Below, piece by piece: positions 8,274-16,267 of a DNA stretch of 32,098 nucleotides (within the stretch, counting starts at the first letter, position 1; each line of letters starts with the position of its first letter). The translations under genes were made by a program, and so were the position numbers. The notes below the pieces were generated by a model that was not told where the DNA came from, searched no databases, and saw only the letters and a program-made list of their open reading frames with translations. The stretch comes from Bacteroidetes bacterium 4572_117 (GTDB lineage: Bacteria > Bacteroidota > Bacteroidia > Bacteroidales > NBLH01), in assembly GCA_002084525.1 (NCBI GenBank), contig NBLH01000024.1, positions 1-32,098 of the forward strand, in the 5' to 3' direction.

Positions 8274-8318
8274 CTCGAAAAAGTCCTCAAATAGTACACT
8301 ATTAGAGAATTTTTCGAG
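8274..8318. repeat. Long hairpin upstream of metF
   Basis: CTCGAAAAA at 8274-8282 pairs with TTTTTCGAG at 8310-8318, and the interior (CTC-A-AATAGT-AC-ACTATT-A-GAG) continues the pairing almost to the centre, giving a nearly perfect 45-nt hairpin. It could be a terminator for upstream transcription or a leader structure of metF, whose ATG is about 120 bp downstream. I see no match to a known methionine-related riboswitch core. Confidence 0.45.
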
Positions 8319-8437
8319 TTGTTAAAGAACAAAATAATTTCGCTTTAATTAGTCAATTTATTAATTAATTTTGGCTGGGTATTTATTGTTACTTAGGCTA
8401 ATTTTTTTAATTAAAACCGACACATAAAAGACAAATT

Positions 8438-9400
8438 ATGCCAAAACGAGTAGTTGACCACATAATGGAATCAAAGAAAACTTTGTTTTCATTTGAAATA
8501 TTGCCTCCATTAAAAGGTAAGGATATTAATTTGATTTACGATGTGATAGATCCTTTAATGGAATTTAAACCGAAGTACTTAAACATAACATATCATAGAG
8601 AAGAGGTTGTATATAAGAGACATAAGTCAGGCCTACTTGAACGGAAAACAGTACATAAGCGACCCGGGACAGTTGCAATTGCTGCTGCTATTAAATATAA
8701 ATATCGCAATGTAAATGTAGTACCTCATATAATTTGTGGGGGCTTTACAAAAGAAGAGACAGAAAATGCTTTAATTGACCTGCACTTTTTGGGGATAAGG
8801 AATTTATTGGTTTTAAGGGGCGATGCTTTATCTGCAGATAAAGATTTTAAACCGGAAATTGATGGACATTCCAATGCTTTGGATTTGGTAGAGCAAATCG
8901 GAAACCTGAACAAGGGCAGATATTTAGATGAAGAATTGGAAAATACAACCAAAATGGATTTTTCTTATGGGATTGCCGGATACCCTGAAAAACATTTTGA
9001 AGCACCCAATATTCAATCTGACTTATATTATTTGAAAAAGAAAGTAGAAGCAGGGGCAGAATATATTGTAACACAGATGTTTTATGATAATCAAAAATAT
9101 TTTGATTTTGTTGATCTTTGCCGTAAAAATGGAATTAATGTGCCAATTATGCCCGGGATAAAACCAATTTCTATTGCACGCCACCTTAACATATTACCTT
9201 CAATTTTCAATATTGATATACCTGAAGCGCTCGCAATTGAAGTACGAAAATGCAAAACAAATAAAGATGTGAGGCAAGTTGGTGTTGAATGGGCTATTGA
9301 GCAGTCAAAAGAGCTGATTAAACACAATGTGCCATCAGTACATTATTATACCATGGGTAAAGCAGATAACATATTCAATATAGCTAAAGCGGTGTTTTAG
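8438..9400 (+). CDS. metF: Methylenetetrahydrofolate reductase
   Basis: A 320-residue flavoprotein that reduces 5,10-methylene-THF to 5-methyl-THF for methionine synthesis. The family pattern is clear: FSFEILPP with the catalytic Glu at residue 20, NITYHR, PHIICGGFTKEET, the LLVLRGD motif (R127-G128-D129), YGIAGYPEKHFEAPN, EYIVTQMFYDN and VPIMPGIKP. Length is typical for bacterial MetF. The stop codon overlaps by 3 bp the stop of the convergent sensor gene on the other strand (9397-9400), so there is no room for a separate terminator between them. The upstream 320 bp hold a long hairpin and a 40-codon unrecognised coding-like stretch. Confidence 0.96.
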   Translation: MPKRVVDHIMESKKTLFSFEILPPLKGKDINLIYDVIDPLMEFKPKYLNITYHREEVVYKRHKSGLLERKTVHKRPGTVAIAAAIKYKYRNVNVVPHIICGGFTKEETENALIDLHFLGIRNLLVLRGDALSADKDFKPEIDGHSNALDLVEQIGNLNKGRYLDEELENTTKMDFSYGIAGYPEKHFEAPNIQSDLYYLKKKVEAGAEYIVTQMFYDNQKYFDFVDLCRKNGINVPIMPGIKPISIARHLNILPSIFNIDIPEALAIEVRKCKTNKDVRQVGVEWAIEQSKELIKHNVPSVHYYTMGKADNIFNIAKAVF

Positions 9401-11748
9401 TTTTTCAAGTCATCAATTATTTTTTGCAGGGCAATTATTTTTTGTTCAAGTGCTTTTTGTTCCGTAATATTTATACCAATATTAATAATTTTGTATGGTT
9501 TTCCTTCGTTATCTTTTATTGGCACATAAATTTCGGATATCCACAAATTCCCATAATTTGTTTGGGTTTTGAATAACCTTTTCCGGGTAAGCCCTTTTCT
9601 TAAATCATTCCAGAATTTTTTGAAAGCTTCGGGGTCTTCTTTTGATTCTATGGCAAATTCGCTTTGATTCTTCCCAATCATCATGCTTTCTTTTAAGCCT
9701 GCATCACGTAGATTTGTGTCCTTAATTTCTAAAATGGTTCCATTCATATCATACCAAACCACAGAGCCAATTTTTATTAAAGCATTAATAACTGCCTCGG
9801 TTTCAATATCTTTCAATGTTGCCTCTTCTTGTGTTTTTTGAAGTTCAATTAAGTTTTCTTGCAAATCCTGTTCTCTTTGTTGAATTTTTTCTGATTGGAC
9901 CTGGTATTTTTTAAGTAATTCTTTTTGTTTTAAGTTTTTGTCTGCAATAGATATGGATGATGCAATCCTTTCACCTATATTTTTCAAAAAATCAATTTCA
10001 AATTCTGCAAAGGCATGGAGCGATGCTATTTCAATTACCCCAAAAGTTTCAGACTCAAACATTAATGGGAGTAATAATAAACCATGAGGTTCATGTCCGC
10101 CAAGCCCAGATGATATAAAAGCGTAGTTATCGGGTAAATTTGTTAATTCAATAAGTTCTTTTTCTTGAAAACATCTGCCTACAAGGCTTTCACCAATTTC
10201 TATTTTTGTATCAAGTGCTTTTCTACGATTATATGCAAATGTTGTGCGCATTTCCAAAAATGGTTTTTCAGGATTCTCGTCATTTAGTAAAAAAATTGCT
10301 CCCTGTTCTGCTTTCAAATAATTTACAACTTTACTAATAATATTAAAAAGATATTCATCCAGGTCATCGGTACTCTTTCTAAGTACTTCGCCAAGTTCTG
10401 TAATACCATTTTGGACCCAATTTATTTTTTTTCGTTCCAAGTTCCTTATATCTTCCTGTTCTTGTGCTATTTGCAAATTATTTTTCATTTCAATCAAGGC
10501 ATTTCCGAGAACATCTTGGCTACCTAGGGCTTTGTAATCTGTTGTAAAATCGCCTTGCCCTATTTTTTTTGCAAAGTTTGCTGTTTCGTTTAAAGTTGAC
10601 ATAAGCTTGTTTAACGACCTTGCCATTTCAGCCAGCTCATCATTCGAATGTGCCCTTACTTTTTTCGAGAAATTAATAATCCCCCTGTCCAAATCTTTCA
10701 AGATTGAGGTTGACTGCTTCAAGGAGAGGGTTATTCTTTGGGTAAAAATTAAAGTTATTAACGAAAAGCTCATTAAACCAATGAAGCCGATTAATAATGA
10801 ATAATTGAAATTTGTAACTACTTCTTCCTCAATTTTTTTTGTGGGTGCAACCAAACAAATTGACCATGGCGTATTTGTGTTGCCCACCATAATTGGTGCA
10901 AAAGAAACATAACTTGAGTATGAAGTGCTGTCTTCAAAGGTGAATGAAAACCCTTTTCCTTCCTTGACCTTTTTCATTACTTCATGCTTTGCAAATCCGG
11001 GGAATACACTAATTAAACTATCCCCTGCATTTTTTTCCTCCGGGAAAGATATAATTGTACCATTATTTGCAATTAAAAAAGTGTAGCTGTTATCAAAGGG
11101 CCTGATTCTATCTGTAATTTCCTGGAAACGGGCTAATGTAATATCAATTCCTGCAATTCCTATAAAATCATCATCTTTCATTATTGGTACCGCAACACTT
11201 GTTTCAAGAATGGAATCTCCTCCTTCTTCAGGCGAATAAACATAAAAGTATGGATTTGTTATAAGTTCTTTTTTCGATATTTTTGCGTTGTAATAAGTAC
11301 TACCGAAAACGTCGCCATCAGTATCAACAGTATCAACTATAAAATTTAGGTTGCCAGACTCTTGAACTGTGGCAGTCCTTTGCCGCCCGTAAGGTAATGT
11401 ATATGAGCGATCTATATATTGTAACTCCCATGACATCCATACAGATAAATATTCAGGGTGGCCATTGAGTACATTGCCTAGTATATTCTGGTAGACTGGC
11501 TCTCTTACCTTATTTGAAATCTGGTTATAACCCTTAAAAGCCAAAGAAAGGGTTTGGGCAACCCTCAAATCTTGTTCAAGTGTAGATTTAACCGATTGGG
11601 CCGCCTGTTCTGCATATGAATCTGCCAGATGTTTTGCATCACGTAAAGAAGCATTGCGATATCCAAAAATTATATAGCCCAGAACGCTGGTAAATAAAAT
11701 AAATGACGATAAAAAGACAAATAAAAATATTTTTGCACGAATCTTCAT
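9397..11748 (-). CDS. Membrane sensor: Cache-HAMP-GAF-PAS without an output domain
   Basis: A 783-residue signalling protein. TM1 spans about 7-29; an extracytoplasmic double-Cache region fills 33-310 (STYYNAKISKKELITNPYF, then ETSVAVPIMKDDDFIGIAGI is the classic Cache signature). TM2 spans about 316-336; a HAMP-like linker runs 338-390; GAF is at about 458-602, a coiled coil at 603-648 and PAS at about 650-768, ending NIGINITEQ. No His kinase, GGDEF, EAL, methyl-accepting or phosphatase domain is present after the PAS. It therefore probably passes a ligand signal to a separate kinase, or it is a scaffold. The gene starts 76 bp after the end of mqnC on the same strand and converges on metF with overlapping stop codons. 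Confidence 0.88.
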   Translation of the reverse strand: MKIRAKIFLFVFLSSFILFTSVLGYIIFGYRNASLRDAKHLADSYAEQAAQSVKSTLEQDLRVAQTLSLAFKGYNQISNKVREPVYQNILGNVLNGHPEYLSVWMSWELQYIDRSYTLPYGRQRTATVQESGNLNFIVDTVDTDGDVFGSTYYNAKISKKELITNPYFYVYSPEEGGDSILETSVAVPIMKDDDFIGIAGIDITLARFQEITDRIRPFDNSYTFLIANNGTIISFPEEKNAGDSLISVFPGFAKHEVMKKVKEGKGFSFTFEDSTSYSSYVSFAPIMVGNTNTPWSICLVAPTKKIEEEVVTNFNYSLLIGFIGLMSFSLITLIFTQRITLSLKQSTSILKDLDRGIINFSKKVRAHSNDELAEMARSLNKLMSTLNETANFAKKIGQGDFTTDYKALGSQDVLGNALIEMKNNLQIAQEQEDIRNLERKKINWVQNGITELGEVLRKSTDDLDEYLFNIISKVVNYLKAEQGAIFLLNDENPEKPFLEMRTTFAYNRRKALDTKIEIGESLVGRCFQEKELIELTNLPDNYAFISSGLGGHEPHGLLLLPLMFESETFGVIEIASLHAFAEFEIDFLKNIGERIASSISIADKNLKQKELLKKYQVQSEKIQQREQDLQENLIELQKTQEEATLKDIETEAVINALIKIGSVVWYDMNGTILEIKDTNLRDAGLKESMMIGKNQSEFAIESKEDPEAFKKFWNDLRKGLTRKRLFKTQTNYGNLWISEIYVPIKDNEGKPYKIINIGINITEQKALEQKIIALQKIIDDLKN

Positions 11749-11824
11749 TATAACATTTCGTTAATTAAACATGATATTGTCCAACTTATTATTGATAAAC
11801 AAAGAATTTGCCAAGAAGCATTTT

Positions 11825-12946
11825 CTAACCAATAATTGATACTTCTTTAGCATTTTTAGCAGGTTTATAGCTTTGGTCGCGCAAAAATGGAATAAAGCCT
11901 GCATCTACAATTGCTTTTTGAATTCCCTCTGCATCAAATTGTTGTGTTGCCCCTGCAACTGAAACAACATTTTCTTCAATCATTATTGAACCAAAATCAT
12001 TAGCGCCTGCGTGAAGGCACATTTTTGCCGTTTCTTCACCAACTGTTAACCACGATGCTTGTATATTCTTAATATTTGGCAGCATAATCCTGCTTATGGC
12101 TATTGTTCTAATATATTCTTCTGATTTTATGGTATTCACAATACCATCCTCTGTATTAAGTTGTGTGCCTTCATCCATAAATGGCCAAGGGATAAATGAT
12201 ATAAAACCATAGGCATTGTTCTCTTTTTCGTCTTGAACCTCCCGTACACGTATTAAATGCTCAATTCTTTCTTTTTTTGTTTCAATATGCCCAAACATCA
12301 TGGTTGCCGATGTAATAATATTTAATTTGTGGGCTTCGCGCATAACATCAAGCCATTGATTTGCACTACATTTCCCACGGGAAACTATTTTACGTACCCG
12401 GTCAACCAAAATTTCGGCACCCGCACCCGGCAAGCTGTCTAAACCCGCTTCAATAAGCTTTTCTAAAACATGTTTGTTCGATTTTTTTTCAATACGTGCA
12501 ATATGGGCAATTTCTGCCGGGCCTAAAGCATGGAGTTTTAAATCGGGATAAATAGATTTTAATTCACTAAATAACTTTGTATAAAAGCTTAAACCTAATT
12601 TTGGGTGCAAGCCGCCTTGTAATAATAATTGGTCGCCGTTAAATTTGCGCAATACTTCAATTTTTTCTTTATACTCTTCAATACTTGTAATGTATACATC
12701 GGGTGCACCCGGACGACGATAAAAGTTGCAAAATTTACATTGCGCAACGCACACATTTGTAATATTTACGTTCCTATCTATTATCCAGCCAACCTTATTG
12801 CTGTTTTGGCCGTGTATTTTTAGTTTAATTTCATTTGCTAGGTACATTAAATCAGAAACGGGTGCTTTTTCGTATAGGTACACCCCCTCTTCAATGCTTA
12901 AAAAATTTAAATCAAGTGCCTTTTTATAAATATCGTTGTAAATCAT
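11825..12946 (-). CDS. mqnC: Cyclic dehypoxanthinyl futalosine synthase, radical SAM
   Basis: A 373-residue radical-SAM enzyme of the futalosine route to menaquinone. The [4Fe-4S] motif is C66-x3-C70-x2-C73 in NVCVAQCKFCNFYRRPG. Further family features are LLLQGGLHPKLGLSFY, LHALGPAEIAHIAR, LDSLPGAGAEIL, RKIVSRGKCSANQWLDVMREAH, TSATMMFGHIE and the C-terminal ANDFGSIMIEENVVSVAGA. MqnC is preferred over the related MqnE because of the GKCSANQWLDVM and IPWPFMDEGTQL segments and the length; the distinction comes from family knowledge, not alignment. The other mqn genes are not in this window. Menaquinone fits the respiratory cytochrome encoded nearby. Confidence 0.92.
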   Translation of the reverse strand: MIYNDIYKKALDLNFLSIEEGVYLYEKAPVSDLMYLANEIKLKIHGQNSNKVGWIIDRNVNITNVCVAQCKFCNFYRRPGAPDVYITSIEEYKEKIEVLRKFNGDQLLLQGGLHPKLGLSFYTKLFSELKSIYPDLKLHALGPAEIAHIARIEKKSNKHVLEKLIEAGLDSLPGAGAEILVDRVRKIVSRGKCSANQWLDVMREAHKLNIITSATMMFGHIETKKERIEHLIRVREVQDEKENNAYGFISFIPWPFMDEGTQLNTEDGIVNTIKSEEYIRTIAISRIMLPNIKNIQASWLTVGEETAKMCLHAGANDFGSIMIEENVVSVAGATQQFDAEGIQKAIVDAGFIPFLRDQSYKPAKNAKEVSIIG

Positions 12947-13195
12947 TTGTTTTTTGTAATTATTCGAAATTGGGCAATTAGTAACTGTTATTTATCTGTT
13001 TGCAATATTAATCGACAAACTTACATAATTTTTTTCCGCAATTTATTTTATATTGTTCAAAAATTTAGATAAAAGGCTTTTATTTGATATTTTCGCTGTT
13101 TGTTATTTAACAGGACAAAAAGCCCAAGTTTAAAACAACATTGTTATTTTAAACATTTGCAATACTAAATTATAAAATAATTAAACTATAAAAAA

Positions 13196-14629
13196 ATGTC
13201 AATAAATATAAATAAAAGGGTTTCGGTAAAAGAAAATGAAGCATTACTGATATTAACTGACTCACCCGACAAAATTGAAGGGTTTCAATTAGCTGATAAT
13301 GAACTGAATTATGTGAAAAGAGCATACGAAAAAAAAGAAAAGTTAATTCCAGTAAATCAATATAACAGATGGGTTTTTATTCAGTTTTTACCAACAAAAG
13401 ATAATAAAAACGAAAACAGGGAAGAACTTAGGAGATTGGCAGTAAAGTTAAAACCTTATTTAAATACGAACAAAATTGAAGAAATTCAGATTGTTGGGAC
13501 AACAAATAATAAACAACTGCAACTTGATTATGCTGAAGGGCTTGCTTTAAGCCATTACCAGTTTTTAAAATATTTTGAAAAAAAAGAGGAGAAAAAGAAT
13601 TCCTTAAAATCAATTTACATAGTAAATAACGATTTAAAAACAGGGGAAATAAATGAGTTATCGGTTATAATAGAGTCTGTTTATGGCGCACGCACATTGG
13701 TTAACGAGCCATTGTCTTTTTTAGATACAGAACAAATGGTTATTGAGGTAAAGAACCTTAGTAAACAGTCGGGTTTTAAGCTTGAAGTTCTTGAAAAAAG
13801 ACAAATCGAAAGCTTAAAAATGGGTGGTTTACTTGCTGTAAATCAAGGCAGTAAAATCCCGCCAAGGTTTATGATATTAAGTTGGGAACCTGAAAACGCA
13901 GAAAATAAAAAACCTATTGTACTTGTAGGCAAAGGTATAGTTTATGATACAGGTGGATATAGCCTAAAACCTACCGCCAACAGTATGGATCAAATGAAAT
14001 CTGACATGGGTGGGGCAGCCACAGTAGCTGCAACATTAGCGGCCATATCAAAAGCAAAACTACCTGTGAAAGTAATTGGCTTAATTCCTGTTACCGACAA
14101 TGCTATTGGCCCCAATGCATATGTACCTGGCGATGTAATAACTATGCACAATGGTAAAACAGTTGAAGTTTTAAATACTGATGCTGAAGGTAGGTTAATT
14201 TTGGCAGATGCCTTAAGCTATGCAAAAAAATACGAGCCGGAATTGGTATTTGATTTGGCTACCTTAACCGGTGCCGCTGCTTATGCAATTGGCTATTATG
14301 GCATTGTTGCAATGGGTACGGCAAATGAAAAAATATTTGGGAAATTAACAAATAGTGGCGAAAGCACTTGTGAACGAATTGTAAGGTTTCCTTTTTGGGA
14401 CGATTATAAAGAATTGTTGAAGTCGAATATTGCAGATTTGAAAAATATTGGCGGAAGGGTTGCAGGTGCAATCACAGCAGGTAAGTTCCTTGAGTACTTT
14501 ACTGATTATCAGTGGATACACCTTGATATTGCAGGCCCTTCGTACGTAGAAAAAGACATTCATTATTTAACCACAGGAGGAACAGGGGCAGGGACACGCT
14601 TGTTGTTTGATTTTCTGAAAAATTATTAA
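13196..14629 (+). CDS. pepA: Leucyl aminopeptidase, M17 family
   Basis: A 477-residue cytosolic zinc/manganese aminopeptidase. The catalytic domain shows K246 and D251 in GKGIVYDTGG, the catalytic K258 in YSLKPT, D270 in MKSDMGGAA, and the M17 signature NTDAEGRL with D329, E331 and R333. The N-terminal half (1-170) is a macro-like regulatory domain, more divergent, as usual in Bacteroidota. The last part (IHLDIAGPSYVEKDIHYLTTGGTGAGTRLL) is the conserved C-terminus, so the gene is complete. A small hairpin TTGATATT/AATATCAA lies at 14691-14712, before pdxA. Confidence 0.95.
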   Translation: MSININKRVSVKENEALLILTDSPDKIEGFQLADNELNYVKRAYEKKEKLIPVNQYNRWVFIQFLPTKDNKNENREELRRLAVKLKPYLNTNKIEEIQIVGTTNNKQLQLDYAEGLALSHYQFLKYFEKKEEKKNSLKSIYIVNNDLKTGEINELSVIIESVYGARTLVNEPLSFLDTEQMVIEVKNLSKQSGFKLEVLEKRQIESLKMGGLLAVNQGSKIPPRFMILSWEPENAENKKPIVLVGKGIVYDTGGYSLKPTANSMDQMKSDMGGAATVAATLAAISKAKLPVKVIGLIPVTDNAIGPNAYVPGDVITMHNGKTVEVLNTDAEGRLILADALSYAKKYEPELVFDLATLTGAAAYAIGYYGIVAMGTANEKIFGKLTNSGESTCERIVRFPFWDDYKELLKSNIADLKNIGGRVAGAITAGKFLEYFTDYQWIHLDIAGPSYVEKDIHYLTTGGTGAGTRLLFDFLKNY

Positions 14630-14690
14630 TTGCGAAAAACAAATAAGCTCCAGTGCTTTTTAATATGTAAACCCTGAGTAGTATATGTAA

Positions 14691-14712
14691 TTGATATTCT
14701 TTCAAATATCAA
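14691..14712. terminator. Hairpin between pepA and pdxA
   Basis: TTGATATT-CTTTCA-AATATCAA, a perfect 8-bp stem with a 6-nt loop, 60 bp after the pepA stop. There is no long U-run directly behind it, so a terminator role is only possible. Confidence 0.3.
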
Positions 14713-14796
14713 ATTTGAATTTACAATTAATTTTTAACAAATGCTTAATAAAGATTTTTGGCTATCTGGCCATTAAAAACACTAAAAAACAAACAG

Positions 14797-15864
14797 ATGA
14801 AACAAATAAAAGAGGAGAAAAAATTAAGGATTGGGATTAGCCATGGCGATATTAACGGCATTAGTTACGAGATAATTATAAAAACTTTAATGGACAACCG
14901 GTTATTCGAACTATTTACACCTATAATGTATGGTTCATCTAAAATAGTTGCATATCACCGCAAGGCGTTAAACATAACAAATTTCAGCATGAATAATATA
15001 AAAACCCCGGCAGATGCAAATCCAAAAAGGGCAAATATTATTAATTGCATTGATGAAAATACAAGGGTCGAATTGGGGAAATCGACACAAATGGCAGGCG
15101 AGGCTTCGTTCAGGTCGCTTGAAAGGGCTGTTGAAGATATAAAAAAAGGCGAAGTTGATATTTTAATCACTGCACCAATTAATAAACATAATATCCAGGT
15201 AAAAGGATTTGATTTTCCGGGGCATACAGAGTATTTAAAAACCAAGTTTGACGCAAGTGATGTTTTGATGTTAATGGTTAGCGAAAATTTTAGGGTAGGG
15301 GTTGTTACAGGCCATATTCCTTTAAAAAACGTATCGGAAGCTGTAACTAAAGAGGCAATACTTTCTAAATTGCGCATATTAAATAAATCATTAATAGAAG
15401 ATTTTGCCATTACAAACCCCAAAATTGCTGTACTAGGTCTTAATCCTCATGCCGGGGACAATGGACTGATTGGAAGCGAAGAGCAAAACATTATCCGTCC
15501 CGCAATTGATGTGGCTAGAAAGGAGAACATTATGGCGCTGGGGCCTTATCCTGCTGATGGTTTATTTGGTTCTGATGATTATCAAAAATTTGACGCAATT
15601 TTGGCAATGTATCACGATCAGGGTTTGGCGCCGTTTAAATCGCTGGTTTTTTCAAAAGGTGTAAATTATACAGCCGGGCTTCCATTTGTAAGAACTTCGC
15701 CGGCACATGGTACGGCTTATGATTTGGCAGGTAAAAACAAAGCTACACCGGAATCTTTCAGGCAGGCACTCTATCTAGCCATAGATATACACAAAAACAG
15801 ACAGAGATACAAAGAGCTGACTGCGAGTAAGTTAAAAAAACAGAATGTACAAAAAACATCTTGA
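14797..15864 (+). CDS. pdxA: 4-hydroxythreonine-4-phosphate dehydrogenase
   Basis: A 355-residue NAD-dependent enzyme of the DXP-dependent pyridoxal-phosphate pathway. The ATG at 14797 is chosen over an in-frame TTG at 14758 because the alignable N-terminus (RIGISHGDINGISYEI) begins ten residues later. Conserved parts are LITAPINKHNI, the metal-ligand segment FPGHTEYL, LGLNPHAGDNGLIGSEE, GPYPADGLF, MYHDQGLAPFK and TSPAHGTAYDLAGK, which together contain the three metal-binding His. Length is slightly above the E. coli enzyme. It lies 168 bp behind pepA on the same strand. No other pdx gene is present here. Confidence 0.96.
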   Translation: MKQIKEEKKLRIGISHGDINGISYEIIIKTLMDNRLFELFTPIMYGSSKIVAYHRKALNITNFSMNNIKTPADANPKRANIINCIDENTRVELGKSTQMAGEASFRSLERAVEDIKKGEVDILITAPINKHNIQVKGFDFPGHTEYLKTKFDASDVLMLMVSENFRVGVVTGHIPLKNVSEAVTKEAILSKLRILNKSLIEDFAITNPKIAVLGLNPHAGDNGLIGSEEQNIIRPAIDVARKENIMALGPYPADGLFGSDDYQKFDAILAMYHDQGLAPFKSLVFSKGVNYTAGLPFVRTSPAHGTAYDLAGKNKATPESFRQALYLAIDIHKNRQRYKELTASKLKKQNVQKTS

Positions 15865-16008
15865 GGGGGTAGCGTAGTCACATAAAAACATGGAATAAAT
15901 TTAGTCTGTGTTATTTTGCAGCTTAGAGTTTTTTTGCGGCAATAATTATGTTGGTTAAAAATTAATTAATAATATTTGCAAAATGTTTTTTTATCTTAAA
16001 TATTTATT

Positions 16009-16016
16009 TACTTTTG
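16009..16016 (+). promoter_or_regulatory. -7 box of the tRNA promoter
   Basis: TACTTTTG fits the Bacteroidota -7 consensus TAnnTTTG and lies 22 bp before the tRNA 5' end. No clear TTTG -33 element at the standard spacing is seen; the nearest TTTG is about 30 bp upstream of the -7 box. Confidence 0.55.
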
Positions 16017-16038
16017 CAGTCCGAAATTAAACATTTCA

Positions 16039-16112
16039 GGGCCCATAGCTCAGCTGGTTAGAGCACCTGACTCATAATCAGGGGGTCCATGGTTCAAGCC
16101 CATGTGGGCCCA
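16039..16112 (+). tRNA. tRNA with CAU anticodon (elongator Met or Ile2)
   Basis: A full cloverleaf can be drawn: acceptor GGGCCCA (16039-16045) with TGGGCCC (16105-16111), D-stem GCTC/GAGC, anticodon stem CCTGA/TCAGG with loop CTCATAA (anticodon CAT at 16073-16075), T-stem CATGG/CCATG with loop TTCAAGC, and discriminator A at 16112. CCA is not encoded. The G1-C72 pair and the lack of three G-C pairs at the anticodon-stem base rule out initiator tRNA. Elongator Met and lysidine-modified Ile2 cannot be separated by eye. Confidence 0.95.
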
Positions 16113-16221
16113 CTTAAAAAGCTACCATCAGCAAGAATAGTGATCCCGGTAAAACCCTTATATTCAGACATCCTGACTTATCGTAAACTGAATTGTCTTA
16201 TTTTTTTCTACTTTCATTAAA

Positions 16222-16238
16222 ATCATATTTTATATGAT
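16222..16238. terminator. Small inverted repeat after the cytochrome gene
   Basis: ATCATAT-TTT-ATATGAT lies 30 bp beyond the end of the minus-strand cytochrome gene. It is AT-only in its loop and weak, so a terminator function is tentative. Confidence 0.25.
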
Positions 16239-16267
16239 ATTGTTTATTTGAAAGCTAAATAGTTTGG

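Noticed and set aside
8112-8437. A SAM- or B12-type riboswitch before metF.
   Set aside because: The strong hairpin at 8274-8318 does not show any core motif I recognise of those riboswitches.
12629-12929. Overlapping plus-strand frames opposite mqnC.
   Set aside because: They are shadows of a well-supported gene and have no domain pattern.
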